Shown: piece by piece, positions 32,661 through 41,720 of the stretch
Position numbering within the stretch: position 1 is the stretch's first letter
Layout of the letters: each line of letters starts with the position of its first letter
Source: RUG626 sp051866775
Lineage (GTDB): Bacteria; Bacillota; Clostridia; Oscillospirales; Oscillospiraceae
Direction: 5' to 3'
Length of the DNA stretch: 64,000 nucleotides
NCBI GenBank assembly: GCA_051866775.1
Contig: JBJDXR010000022.1
Coordinates: 62,001 to 126,000, forward strand
The notes under the pieces: model-generated
Seen by the model: only the letters and a program-made list of their open reading frames with translations
Told to the model about the DNA's origin: nothing
Database searches by the model: none
Position numbers and translations under genes: made by a program

Positions 32661-34448
32661 ATGATTCGTTCACATGTAATGATTTGCGGAGGCACCGGCT
32701 GTACCGCCTCCGGCAGCAAGGAGCTGCAGGCAACGCTGGCCAGAGAGCTTGAGGCCAAGGGCCTTCAGGATGAGGTAGAGATCGTCCAGACAGGCTGCTT
32801 TGGACTCTGCGCCCTTGGCCCGATAATGATAATCTATCCCGATGGAGTTTTCTACAGCCGTGTGACGGTGGAGGATATCCCCGAGATAGTCGAGGAGCAC
32901 CTCTTAAAGGGACGCATTGTGCAGCGCCTTATCCACACAGATGAGACCACGGAGCAGCTTGTGACCTCCCTTAACGAGACCAGCTTTTACAAGATACAGC
33001 ACCGGGTGGCTCTGAGAAACTGCGGCGTGATAAACCCAGAGAACATTGACGAGTACATAGCCGTTGACGGTTATTCGGCTCTTGCAAAGGTGCTGACTGA
33101 GATGACCCCCGATGACGTAATCCAGGTGCTTCTGGATTCCGGGCTTCGCGGACGCGGCGGCGCAGGCTTCCCCACGGGCCTTAAGTGGAAGTTTGCAAAG
33201 GCATATGACAACGACCAGAAGTACGTCTGCTGCAACGCCGACGAGGGCGACCCGGGAGCGTTCATGGACCGCTCCGTCCTTGAGGGAGACCCCCACGCCG
33301 TGCTTGAGGCAATGACCATTGCGGGTTTTACTATCGGCGCAAGCCAGGGCTATATCTACGTCCGTGCCGAGTACCCGATAGCCGTCCAGAGGCTCCGTAT
33401 CGCTATAGAGCAGGCTAGGGAGTACGGCCTTCTGGGCGATAACATCCTCGGAACCGGCTTCAAGTTTGACATTGACCTGCGCCTTGGCGCCGGAGCATTC
33501 GTCTGCGGCGAGGAGACCGCCCTTATGACCTCTATTGAGGGCAAGCGCGGCGAGCCTCGTCCACGTCCGCCGTTCCCGGCGGAGAAGGGCCTTTTCCAGA
33601 AGCCCTCTATCCTCAATAACGTAGAGACATATGCAAACATACCACAGATAATCCTGAAGGGCGCCCAGTGGTTTGCCTCCATGGGTACGGAAAAGTCCAA
33701 GGGTACCAAGGTTTTTGCGCTCGGCGGAAAGATAAAGCACACCGGCCTTGTGGAGGTCCCCATGGGCACCACCCTGCGCCAGATCGTTGAGGAGGTCGGC
33801 GGAGGAATACCCAACGGCAAGAAGTTCAAGGCCGCTCAGACCGGCGGACCTTCCGGCGGCTGCATCCCTGCTGAGTATTTTGATATCCCCATGGATTATG
33901 ACAACCTTATCGCAATCGGATCCATGATGGGCTCCGGAGGCCTTATCGTCATGGACGAGGATAACTGCATGGTGGATATCGCCAAGTTCTTCCTCGCTTT
34001 CACAGTTGACGAGTCCTGCGGAAAGTGCACCCCCTGCCGTATCGGTACCAAGCGTATGCTTGAGATCCTTGAGAAGATCACTGACGGCAAGGCCACCATG
34101 GAGGATCTGGACAAGCTGGAGGAGCTGTGCTACTACGTGAAGGCAAACTCCCTATGCGGATTGGGCCAGACCGCGCCTAACCCCGTACTCTCCACCCTCA
34201 GGTATTTCCGTGACGAGTATATCGCCCACATTCAGGAGAAGCGCTGCCCGGCGGGCGTCTGCAAGCACCTGCTGTCCTTTGAGATAGACCCGGCCAAATG
34301 CCGCGGATGTACCGCCTGCGCCAGAAAGTGTCCTGCAGGCTGCATCTCCGGCGCGATAAAGCAGCCCCACGTTATCGATAAGGAGAAGTGCCTCAAGTGC
34401 GGTACCTGTATCGAGACCTGTAAGTTCGGAGCGATAAGCAAGAAATAA
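32661..34448 (+). CDS. nuoF: NADH-binding flavoprotein subunit (NuoF/HydB-like)
   Basis: 595 residues in four parts. About 1-90 is a thioredoxin-like [2Fe-2S] domain (CGGTGCTASG, QTGCFGLCALGP). About 130-400 is the FMN/NAD-binding domain (GLRGRGGAGFPTGLKW, NADEGDPGAFMDR). Then an SLBB domain and the [4Fe-4S] site ESCGKCTPCRIG. The C-terminal 70 residues hold two ferredoxin clusters (CRGCTACARKCP, CLKCGTCIETCKFG). This is the HydB layout of trimeric bifurcating hydrogenases and of NADH-dependent formate dehydrogenases. HydA should follow but does not: a terminator does. Confidence 0.96.
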   Translation: MIRSHVMICGGTGCTASGSKELQATLARELEAKGLQDEVEIVQTGCFGLCALGPIMIIYPDGVFYSRVTVEDIPEIVEEHLLKGRIVQRLIHTDETTEQLVTSLNETSFYKIQHRVALRNCGVINPENIDEYIAVDGYSALAKVLTEMTPDDVIQVLLDSGLRGRGGAGFPTGLKWKFAKAYDNDQKYVCCNADEGDPGAFMDRSVLEGDPHAVLEAMTIAGFTIGASQGYIYVRAEYPIAVQRLRIAIEQAREYGLLGDNILGTGFKFDIDLRLGAGAFVCGEETALMTSIEGKRGEPRPRPPFPAEKGLFQKPSILNNVETYANIPQIILKGAQWFASMGTEKSKGTKVFALGGKIKHTGLVEVPMGTTLRQIVEEVGGGIPNGKKFKAAQTGGPSGGCIPAEYFDIPMDYDNLIAIGSMMGSGGLIVMDEDNCMVDIAKFFLAFTVDESCGKCTPCRIGTKRMLEILEKITDGKATMEDLDKLEELCYYVKANSLCGLGQTAPNPVLSTLRYFRDEYIAHIQEKRCPAGVCKHLLSFEIDPAKCRGCTACARKCPAGCISGAIKQPHVIDKEKCLKCGTCIETCKFGAISKK

Positions 34449-34458
34449 AGCGTTATAT

Positions 34459-34490
34459 AAGGCTCACATATTCAGATGTGAGCCTTTATT
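34459..34490 (+). terminator. Terminator of the NADH-oxidoreductase operon
   Basis: Stem AAGGCTCACAT with loop ATTCAG, followed by TTATTTTAT, 10 bases after the nuoF stop. Confidence 0.85.
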
Positions 34491-34509
34491 TTATGGTGGT
34501 GCAGTGAAG

Positions 34510-35532
34510 ATGGATAAAGAGGAGATCATTTTACGGCGGCTCTCGGCACAGCATCTGCTTTCGCCAGCTGACAAACGCAGGGCTGCACGGGATATTTGCG
34601 GCGTGCAGGCCCAATACATGACGAACGCGGCGCACGCGCTGTTTATCCGCGGCGGGGAGGGAGAGCTTCCCAAGGAGCTTATTAAGGGCTGGACCATACG
34701 GGGAACCATGCACGTTTTTGATGAGGCAGATCTGCCGGTTTTCCTGAACCGCGGCAGAAGAATTGCGCTCAGACCGTGCGATACTATGGAGAGCGACGAA
34801 AAAGTAACAGCGGCCCGAAAGGCCAAGCTCGCAGAGGTCATAGTCGAGGGTGTGGGCAGCGGGGCAAGCACCCGGGAGGAACTGAAGGCTCTTTGCAGAG
34901 CGTCCGGTATGACGGAGACGGAGGAGGAGAGCGTTTTCGACCCATGGGGCGGCACGATACGCGCTCTGTGCGAGGCCGGAAGGATATGCGGCCTTGCGCA
35001 GGAGAAAAAGGCGTATAGGCTCTGCCCGGGCTTTGAGCCGATGGAGGAGCGTGCGGCAAGGCTTGAGCTTCTTCGGCGGTATTTCTCCGGCTTTGGCCCG
35101 GCATCTTGCAGGGACGCTGCGTATTTCTTTGGTATATCCCAGTCAAAGATCAAAGAGCTGCTGGCGGAGCTGCCCCTTAAGACGGCGGACTTTAACGGAG
35201 ATACGCTCTATTACATAGATAACTGCGTTTCACATGACGGCACCGTTCCCCGTTGCTTGTTCCTCGGGGGGTCTGACCAGCTTATGCTGGGATATCAGAA
35301 AATGGACAGTTTGTTTCTGCCGCCTGAGCATATGAGGAAAATATTCTCTCTGGCGGGGCAGGTCGCCCCAGCGCTGCTTATTGACAGCTCTGTGGCGGGA
35401 AAGTGGAAAAAGCGGGGCGGGAGAGTGCTTATTACACTTTTCCGGGGAGAGAGTGCCGCCGTAAAGGACGGGATATCCGCCGCGGCCCAGCGCCTTTGGG
35501 GAGAAAAGACTGTCTGTGTCTTTGAAGAGTGA
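34510..35532 (+). CDS. Winged-helix AlkZ/YcaQ-family DNA glycosylase-like protein
   Basis: 340 residues of the HTH_42 family. The N-terminal region has CGVQAQYM, matching the catalytic Gln-x-Gln motif of AlkZ enzymes, which remove alkylated bases and unhook cross-links. The wing region includes IRGTMHVFDEADL, close to the family's 'RGTxH' motif. The C-terminal half carries DSSVAGKWKKRG, the usual 'G..xGxWK' segment. ATG 34510 has GGTGG upstream; a GTG six bases earlier is possible. Monocistronic. DNA-repair function is inferred from family motifs. Confidence 0.85.
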   Translation: MDKEEIILRRLSAQHLLSPADKRRAARDICGVQAQYMTNAAHALFIRGGEGELPKELIKGWTIRGTMHVFDEADLPVFLNRGRRIALRPCDTMESDEKVTAARKAKLAEVIVEGVGSGASTREELKALCRASGMTETEEESVFDPWGGTIRALCEAGRICGLAQEKKAYRLCPGFEPMEERAARLELLRRYFSGFGPASCRDAAYFFGISQSKIKELLAELPLKTADFNGDTLYYIDNCVSHDGTVPRCLFLGGSDQLMLGYQKMDSLFLPPEHMRKIFSLAGQVAPALLIDSSVAGKWKKRGGRVLITLFRGESAAVKDGISAAAQRLWGEKTVCVFEE

Positions 35533-35540
35533 ATCAATAA

Positions 35541-35572
35541 ACAGAAGCCGCCGATACCGGCGGCTTCTGTTT
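35541..35572. terminator. Terminator between AlkZ-like and DUF3810 genes
   Basis: Perfect 13-bp stem ACAGAAGCCGCCG around ATAC, between converging genes. Confidence 0.75.
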
Positions 35573-35635
35573 GCATATATTTATATTTGATATTATTTCT
35601 AAATGCGAAGCCGGATCTTTTGATAGTATAGGCTG

Positions 35636-36757
35636 TTACGCTGCAAGCCCGTAATAGTACGCCACCAACAGATCCACACACGCCCCGTAGGATTTGATCC
35701 CAAGCTCCTGTCCGTTTGCCTTGAGATAGCCGTCGTATACGGTCTCGGAGGCTGTAGTGATGACGGATTCCATCGTAGACCAGTAGCTGTTGTTGTCCTG
35801 CCAATCTATCAGCATGGAGCCGGTTATCTGTGACCTAAGCCCGCTCCAAAGCTCCTTGTCCGCCTTATACAAGGCGTTCATCAGGTAGATGGTGCCGGAG
35901 AGAAAGCCCGAGTATGTATAGACGGCGTTCCCAGAGGAGAGGCATGCAGCTATGCCGAGGAAATTTGCCTCCTGCTCAGCGTAAATTCCCCGCTGGTGGG
36001 CAAGCTCGTGGGCGATCGTAAAGGGGATTAGGCAGCCGGGCGGATCTATATTTATGTTTGATTCGCCGGTAAATGGGAAGTACACGCCGGTAAAGCCCAT
36101 ATAGCTTGAGAGCTTAGAAAACAGCAGCATTTTTTTCGGCGTCCGGGAGCTCCCCTCAAGAAACGGGAACTCCTCTGTAATTGCGCCGTAAATATCAGCC
36201 GATGCGGCAAAATAGCTGTCCATATCTTCAGAGAAGTGGCCCTCTGCATCACGCTCAACCGTGTCGGATAGTGCCAGAGCGCTTGTGAGGAAATATTCAG
36301 TCACTGCATAGAGCTGATCTGTGGTGACACCGTCGGGTGATATGCCGCTCTTGTCCTCAAATGAGTCGGAGCGGTAGTCAATCCCAAGAAGCCAGAGGTA
36401 GGCGGTAAATATGTATATGACCACGAGAAGCAATACCGCCGTGCGCTTTAAAAGCGTTAGGAGCCTTTTGCCTGAACGCTTAATTTTTATTACTGAACAG
36501 ACAATAAAAACTATGACGAAAACACCCAGCGCCACATACATAAGCTCCATCACGGAGAAGGGAACGTAGGAGAATACCGTTCCCAAAAAATCCTTAACGG
36601 GTCTGGAAAAATATTTTACGGCGCCGTTCGCAAAGCTGCGGCTGGAGGAGAATATGTAGAAAACTGCCAGGGCCAGAAGCGGAGGTGCGGTTACGGCGCA
36701 CCATTTTATCAAAGCCCTCTTGTCAATTTTCCTTGTCTTGGTTTCCGTATGCGCCAC
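35636..36757 (-). CDS. DUF3810-family membrane metalloprotease-like protein
   Basis: 373 residues. Three N-terminal membrane segments (about 18-36, 58-88 and 104-124) precede an extracytoplasmic domain with a zincin motif, TIAHELAHQRGI, and a downstream Glu in YAEQEANFLG. So the HExxH-plus-Glu zinc site is complete. DUF3810 proteins are widespread in Firmicutes and Bacteroidetes and are uncharacterised. The GTG start has AAGGA five bases upstream. Monocistronic, next to the MFS gene. Confidence 0.88.
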   Translation of the reverse strand: MAHTETKTRKIDKRALIKWCAVTAPPLLALAVFYIFSSSRSFANGAVKYFSRPVKDFLGTVFSYVPFSVMELMYVALGVFVIVFIVCSVIKIKRSGKRLLTLLKRTAVLLLVVIYIFTAYLWLLGIDYRSDSFEDKSGISPDGVTTDQLYAVTEYFLTSALALSDTVERDAEGHFSEDMDSYFAASADIYGAITEEFPFLEGSSRTPKKMLLFSKLSSYMGFTGVYFPFTGESNINIDPPGCLIPFTIAHELAHQRGIYAEQEANFLGIAACLSSGNAVYTYSGFLSGTIYLMNALYKADKELWSGLRSQITGSMLIDWQDNNSYWSTMESVITTASETVYDGYLKANGQELGIKSYGACVDLLVAYYYGLAA

Positions 36758-36830
36758 CTCCGTCCTTACAAAAGAATTATATCATATCATTGTATAATTT
36801 TTCAGCTGTTAAATATTAGTTCATAAAATA

Positions 36831-36859
36831 AAGTAAGGGGGTTATTAACCCCCTTACTT
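36831..36859 (-). terminator. Terminator of the first MFS gene
   Basis: Stem AAGTAAGGGGGTTA mirrored, overlapping the gene's stop codon, T-rich beyond it on the minus strand. Confidence 0.85.
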
Positions 36860-38042
36860 AGGTATTTATTTCAAATTTTACATAGAAAAGCTTTGCCATA
36901 AGGCAGTATGCAGCCGCGGAAAGGATAAACCAAACGCCCAGAAGCCCGTAGAACATCTCGCCTCCCAGAAGCTCCATAAGCCCGCCGCCAAAAAGATTTC
37001 CGATGAGTCCCGCGAGGCTCGAGGCCATCGTCATTATCGAGGCCGCCGTGGCCTTGAGTTCATCAGGGGCGATCGCATTTATGTAGTTTGTGGCAGCGCC
37101 GATCTGAAGGCCGTTTCCGATTCCGGCGAGGCACTGAACTGCAACCAGTGCCGCAAAGCTTTTGACAAGTCCCAGCATCGACAGACAGGCGACGGCGTTA
37201 AGCAGTGCGCACAGTATCATAAGCACCGGAAGCGGCAGCTTCCTGCGGAGTCTGACCATAAAGATCAGCGACGGAATCTCAAGCAAAGCCCTTAAAGCCA
37301 CCACAAGGCCGTAAAGGTCTGTGTCCATGTTAAGCTCCTGCATATATACGGTGACCATTCCGCTGCTTGGGCGGCAGGCGATATAATAGGCAAACATAAA
37401 GACCACAAATATCCAGTAGGGCCTGTTGGACTTAAGCGGGCGGAGGTTAAACTTGGAACCGGATCTTTTGAGGTATGTCGGTTCCTCCGTCCTGAACAAA
37501 AACCACATTGCCGGGATAAGTGTAAGCGCAAACAGCCAGAAGGTGGAGCTGACGCCCAGCTTTGGCACTACCAGTGCGCACAGCCCGCCGCTGATGGCAA
37601 AGGCTATGGAGCCGCCCGCCCGCTGCAGACCGAAGTTATACCCATGCTCGGCGCAGCCGCGGACTTGGATATTGTCCGTTAAGGCGTAGGCTGTCTCGCG
37701 AAATCCGCTGCTGACTGAGAGATATATGGTCATAATGAGGCTGAAGCCCTTAATTTCTACGGGAATAAAGGGCACCAGAGCCATTGACAGCGCACTTAAG
37801 ATAAACGCCGGGAACAGCACTTTTTTTATTGACTGGAACCTGTCGCTGAGCAGTCCCGCAATAAAGACACATAGAAATGACGCGACAAATCCGAGGGCGT
37901 TTACAACGCCTATCTGCGTTGCCGTAAAGCCGTTATCCTGAAGGTATACGTTGATATAGGAGGAGAAGGCGAGAGAGAACTGGTATATGATAATGAATAG
38001 GCACAGATTCCGTGCACCGTGGCGGTACGAAGCGTTTACCAT
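36858..38042 (-). CDS. MFS transporter (paralog of 46123-47313)
   Basis: 394 residues with about 12 membrane segments. The segments FSSYINVYLQDNGFTATQIG and HGYNFGLQRAGGSIAF and the C-terminal AATNYINAIAPDELKATAAS resemble the MFS_1-like group related to nucleoside and sugar permeases. It is strongly similar along its whole length to the MFS protein at the other end of this island, and both have the same TATAAT context about 30 bases upstream. Likely imports the substrate of the catabolic enzymes between them. Confidence 0.9.
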   Translation of the reverse strand: MVNASYRHGARNLCLFIIIYQFSLAFSSYINVYLQDNGFTATQIGVVNALGFVASFLCVFIAGLLSDRFQSIKKVLFPAFILSALSMALVPFIPVEIKGFSLIMTIYLSVSSGFRETAYALTDNIQVRGCAEHGYNFGLQRAGGSIAFAISGGLCALVVPKLGVSSTFWLFALTLIPAMWFLFRTEEPTYLKRSGSKFNLRPLKSNRPYWIFVVFMFAYYIACRPSSGMVTVYMQELNMDTDLYGLVVALRALLEIPSLIFMVRLRRKLPLPVLMILCALLNAVACLSMLGLVKSFAALVAVQCLAGIGNGLQIGAATNYINAIAPDELKATAASIMTMASSLAGLIGNLFGGGLMELLGGEMFYGLLGVWFILSAAAYCLMAKLFYVKFEINT

Positions 38043-38076
38043 TTTTCTATAGACCTTTCAGAGAAAATACGTCCTG

Positions 38077-38104
38077 ATTATAATACTCATATTTTCGTAA
38101 AACA
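38077..38104 (-). promoter_or_regulatory. Promoter of the first MFS gene
   Basis: TATAAT (38077-38082) with TTGTTT at 38099-38104, within the motif CTGATTATAATACT, which is repeated before the second MFS gene at about 47349-47362. Confidence 0.55.
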
Positions 38105-38194
38105 AGAGAAAAATACAAAATAATTACACAGTTAACGTTCACAAAATGAAAAAATGTTTCTATATGTATAAATGGCAGGCTGCGCAGGCGGAGA

Positions 38195-38222
38195 AAAGCG
38201 GCGGGAATCCTCCCGCCGCTTA
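38195..38222 (-). terminator. Terminator of the hydrolase-SDR operon
   Basis: Stem AAGCGGCGGGA with loop ATCC, 49 bases after the SDR stop on the minus strand. Confidence 0.75.
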
Positions 38223-38270
38223 TGCTGTTCTGGTTTTTGCCGCGTCTTTTGAAGCGCGCTTCCGCCTTGT

Positions 38271-39035
38271 TTAACGGCCGAGATTCATGCCGCCGCTAAG
38301 TTCAAGTGTCTGTCCGGTTATATAGCCGCTCTCTTCGCTCGCAAGGAAGCATATTGCCTGTGCCAGATCCTCCGGAGTTCCAAGCTTTCCCATGGGGATA
38401 TGGGGGAGCATTGTCTCTGGACGCGGGGCATCCTCAGGCTGGTCTCCAATACGGGGAATGGCGCCCTTAGCAATGCAGTTCACGGTTATGCCTTCATGGG
38501 CGAGACGCGCGGCGGCGTTGAGCGTGAGCGAACGCACGGCGCCCTTTCCAACAGCGTTTGCAAGCCCCTCAAGGGTGCCGCCCTGACATCCTTCCACGGT
38601 GGTCATAAAGATAACACGCGGAGCTTTGCTCCTCCTGAGATATGGAAGGGCAGTGCGCATCATCAGATAGCTTGTCAGGGTGAGATGTTCAACACCCTTC
38701 ATCAGTTCCTCACCGGTGACGTCGTCTATGCCGCCGACCTTTCCGTTGCCGCCGGTATTGCAGATAACAACATCAACAGAGCCGTATTTTTTCTCAAGCT
38801 CCTTATAAGTTTCGGGATTCTGCTCCGCCGGGCCGCCGTCAGCTCTGGCGTAGGCGATACAATCGCCGGTGCAGCCGGCCGCCTTTACCTCGTCTATGAG
38901 AGATTGGGCCTTTTCCGGCTGATGGGTCATAAGGACCACATTCATTCCGCCTGCGCAGAGTGCTTTGACTGCGTCTCTGCCGTCTCCGGCTGTGGCGCCT
39001 GCAAAGACGCAGGTCCTTCCGGTTAATGTCTGCAT
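38271..39035 (-). CDS. SDR-family protein with altered active site
   Basis: 254 residues. Rossmann features are present: AGATAGDGRDAVKAL (variant of TGxxxGxG), CNTGGNGK in place of NNAG, and the C-terminal YITGQTLELSGGMNLGR. The catalytic Tyr-x-x-x-Lys motif, however, reads NAVGK, so Tyr is replaced by Asn, and the usual Ser lies in a changed segment (FMTTVEGCQGG). Reductase activity by the classical mechanism is doubtful. Second gene of an operon with the alpha/beta hydrolase (16 bases apart). It may be a non-redox lyase or a binding protein. Confidence 0.85.
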   Translation of the reverse strand: MQTLTGRTCVFAGATAGDGRDAVKALCAGGMNVVLMTHQPEKAQSLIDEVKAAGCTGDCIAYARADGGPAEQNPETYKELEKKYGSVDVVICNTGGNGKVGGIDDVTGEELMKGVEHLTLTSYLMMRTALPYLRRSKAPRVIFMTTVEGCQGGTLEGLANAVGKGAVRSLTLNAAARLAHEGITVNCIAKGAIPRIGDQPEDAPRPETMLPHIPMGKLGTPEDLAQAICFLASEESGYITGQTLELSGGMNLGR

Positions 39036-39051
39036 TATGTAGATCCTCCTA

Positions 39052-40383
39052 TCAGTCTATAAAGCGTCCGGCTGCGCTGAGCCAGCCATCAAGATAATTA
39101 TACAGGGTCTTCTTTGTGTCTCCAAACTGTCCGGGAAATTCCTCACAGTCATCGGCTACACGGAAATCATGAGTTGCGCCCTCAACAAACGCTATGGTCT
39201 TGTCCTCGCTTGTGGCGTTGTTATAGATCTCCTCCGCGGCCAGATACTCATAACCGCCGGTCATGCCCATGCAGAGAAGGGGAGCGTGGATGCCCCTGAT
39301 GTTTGCAGGCGGGCAGTCATAGGTGCGGAACCAGTCTACACCAACAGCTCCGTCCGCGTTCAGACGGTAATCGGCGTTTGCAAATACAGCGCGCTCTGTA
39401 AGGAACCGGCGGACGGTGGTAATAACGCAGGACACTGACATGGGTGTAAAGGTCTTGGTGAAATGTGGACGCCTTACAGAACGGATGATCTCATTGGTAA
39501 CCGAGCCGTCCGCGTGGAGAAGGTTATGCTTATCTTTGGTGTGGGCAAAAATGTGGAGATCCTGAGGAAACAGCTTATTGCAGGGGCCGAATTGCGCGCC
39601 GCCGGTAACTATAAACGGCTCGTCGTCAACATAATTGCCCTTGCCGCTCTCGAGCGCGTGCAGACGCTCAAGCGCTCGGCCTACAATGGCGTTATTGCGC
39701 TCTGCCTGAGCCTTGAAAAACTTAGTTAGGAACTCATCGGTATAATGAGCGCCCTCAGGGTCAAAGCCGTTGGCGGGGGAATAGATATCAAGCTCAGGAT
39801 CGAGCTTTATACCGTTGCCTTCCTCAATAACCGCAGGATCGACGCTGAACAGGGTCATGGAGCCGTTGCCCCAGTTTGAATCCAGGGTCATGATTCCGTC
39901 TGCGGGGGTAAGCTCTTCCTTGAGGGAGCACTTGATCAGCTTTTCATCTCCCTGAAAGCTCTTTATTCCGTTTTCAGCGGCGTGCTGATAAGCGGTCATA
40001 AGGGTAGCTCCGCCGCTGTGGCCCATGAGAACTACTTTTTTGATGCCGGGGTAGCTGTAAAGAAAATCGACAGCGCGCTTAATGTCCAGCATCTTATCGT
40101 CAAGTGTGGAATTCTCGTAGGAGACCTGACCGCCGAACGCGCGGTAGCCGCGCTTTGCAAGCTCTCCGCAAATGTCCCATGTGGTGTAGTCGTTGTCGGA
40201 GTGAATTATGATTATACCGATCTGGCTTTTTTCGCAGGGAACAACAGGCTCGTAGATAACGCCGCGCTGGAAATGGAAGCCGGGAGTAAGCTGCACAAAC
40301 GTGCTTCTGATAGGCAGTCCCTCGTTGAGATAGCCGCCCTCATTGCTTGTAATGGCTTTTGTTTTTGGATCAAAAGTAAGCAA
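39052..40383 (-). CDS. Alpha/beta hydrolase (443 aa)
   Basis: Esterase/amidase-like enzyme. Nucleophile elbow VLMGHSGGATLM (Ser about 120), strands IGIIIIHSDNDYTTW near the oxyanion hole and a C-terminal His in FVEGATHDF. The central 200 residues form a large insertion or lid that is unusual for the fold. No signal peptide, so cytoplasmic. TTG start at 40383 with GGAGGG eight bases upstream. It begins the operon with the SDR, divergent from nothing but next to the RpiR regulator. It probably cleaves an ester or lactone of the imported compound. Confidence 0.85.
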   Translation of the reverse strand: MLTFDPKTKAITSNEGGYLNEGLPIRSTFVQLTPGFHFQRGVIYEPVVPCEKSQIGIIIIHSDNDYTTWDICGELAKRGYRAFGGQVSYENSTLDDKMLDIKRAVDFLYSYPGIKKVVLMGHSGGATLMTAYQHAAENGIKSFQGDEKLIKCSLKEELTPADGIMTLDSNWGNGSMTLFSVDPAVIEEGNGIKLDPELDIYSPANGFDPEGAHYTDEFLTKFFKAQAERNNAIVGRALERLHALESGKGNYVDDEPFIVTGGAQFGPCNKLFPQDLHIFAHTKDKHNLLHADGSVTNEIIRSVRRPHFTKTFTPMSVSCVITTVRRFLTERAVFANADYRLNADGAVGVDWFRTYDCPPANIRGIHAPLLCMGMTGGYEYLAAEEIYNNATSEDKTIAFVEGATHDFRVADDCEEFPGQFGDTKKTLYNYLDGWLSAAGRFID

Positions 40384-40495
40384 AGATAATCCCTCCTAAT
40401 GTTTTTTAAGAAAAAGCTCCGAAGCAGCGCACGGCAGTAAAAAGAACTGCAAAAGGCATATGTAGGCAGCGAAGCTAATATCTTCTTAAAAATAA

Positions 40496-40524
40496 ATTAT
40501 GTACGTTTTTTCTGGGCTTGTCAA
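40496..40524 (-). promoter_or_regulatory. Promoter of the hydrolase-SDR operon
   Basis: Perfect TTGACA and CATAAT, 17 bases apart on the minus strand, with a leader of about 105 bases. The gap 40384-40611 shows nothing else clear. Confidence 0.8.
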
Positions 40525-40611
40525 ATCAGAAACAAAAGAATTTATTCAATTTTAGAAACAGTCAACAAAAATCAAAAGGGATAAAAGTTAAAAACAGAGA
40601 TGGACTTTTGG

Positions 40612-41493
40612 CTATTTCATCCTGTTTTGAAGGATGGACTGCCTTGGGAAGCCCAGCTTGTCCCGCTGCCCGGGATTTAACATAATGGATGACTGTATGA
40701 CGCCCCAGATGGTGATCTCGCACAGGTTCGGCAGGAACATATAGTGCAGGTCATCCGGTATGTCATGGCTGTAATATAGGATGTGATCTGCAAGCCTTGC
40801 AAGTGTGGAATCCGGCGTGGCAGTTATGGCAATAACCTTCGCGCCCTGTTCCTTTGCGGTATACAGGGCCTCGTTTACGCCCCGGGCCTCCCCGCTGTAG
40901 GCAAGGCCTATGACGGCGTCGCCCTTCCTCAGAAGCCCTGCGGCGCCGCTCATATTGACGGTGTCGTTATACGCCTGACTGAGTATCCCGGAGAGCATCA
41001 GAAGCTGCTGGCCGTAAAGGGCCGAGTAGTAGGAGCTGCTTTGACCATATATGTGTACGGTATTGGCGCTTATAATAGCGCCGACTATATCTTGAAGACT
41101 GTCAAGATTGACGGTCCGCAAGGTTTCGGCAAAGCATTCGGAGCCGCTTTTTAAAAGCTTCTCCACTATTGTCTCTATGGGATCCGAGTTTTCTATAAGT
41201 GAACCTGCGCTGCCAAGAAGCTCCTTCCGGGACATATAGAATTTAAGCTCGCTGAAACCGGAATAGGAGAGAGACTGACAAAATCTTGTGATTGTAGATG
41301 GGGCTATGCCGGTCTTGCGGGAGAGGGTCGTTATTGAGCAGCGGCTCACCTCCTCCTTATGGTCAAGAATGTACTTGGCGAGCTTTTTTTGCTGCTTTGG
41401 AAGAAAGGAGTACTGTGTACTGATGCGGCTTAAATACTCACCTGCTCCGCCGTTAAGCTCGTTATCGCTTTCAATGTGTATATGCATATCCAT
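40612..41493 (-). CDS. MurR/RpiR-family transcriptional regulator
   Basis: 293 residues. N-terminal HTH_6 domain (about 20-95) with ITTLSRKTGIAPSTITRFCQSLSY. C-terminal SIS domain (about 125-265) that binds a phosphosugar: VHIYGQSSSYYSALYG and GLAYSGEARGVNEALYTAK. GGGGTG precedes the ATG. It is divergent from the PrpD operon across a 221-base gap holding two GAAATATTTC-type palindromes. The sensed ligand is expected to be a phosphorylated or acidic sugar intermediate. It is paralogous to the regulator at 55120-55992. Confidence 0.93.
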   Translation of the reverse strand: MDMHIHIESDNELNGGAGEYLSRISTQYSFLPKQQKKLAKYILDHKEEVSRCSITTLSRKTGIAPSTITRFCQSLSYSGFSELKFYMSRKELLGSAGSLIENSDPIETIVEKLLKSGSECFAETLRTVNLDSLQDIVGAIISANTVHIYGQSSSYYSALYGQQLLMLSGILSQAYNDTVNMSGAAGLLRKGDAVIGLAYSGEARGVNEALYTAKEQGAKVIAITATPDSTLARLADHILYYSHDIPDDLHYMFLPNLCEITIWGVIQSSIMLNPGQRDKLGFPRQSILQNRMK

Positions 41494-41549
41494 TACATCA
41501 CCCCGTAAGTACTATCGTAGTATAAGTATATCACAATTTAAAGAAAAAC

Positions 41550-41668
41550 GGAAATATTTCCAAAAAGCCGTTCTTCATCACAGAAATTTTTAATTGGCTG
41601 GGTTTTATTATTTTACATTTAACCGAAAAAAACATATAATTATATAAAACATAGCGAAAATATTTCCG
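41550..41668. promoter_or_regulatory. Pair of palindromic sites, candidate RpiR operators
   Basis: GGAAATATTTCC at 41550-41561 and GAAAATATTTCC at about 41656-41667, both in the divergent RpiR/PrpD promoter region and on the same face spacing range (about 106 bases). GAAA-(n)-TTTC palindromes are typical of several RpiR regulators. Confidence 0.5.
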
Positions 41669-41720
41669 AAATTTAAAGGCTGTTTAAAAGCGTTTTCGTG
41701 GAAGGGGAAGTATATTGAAC

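Noticed and set aside
32904..33740. 278-codon open frame opposite nuoF
   Set aside because: Antisense to a conserved subunit with all cluster motifs; not a gene.
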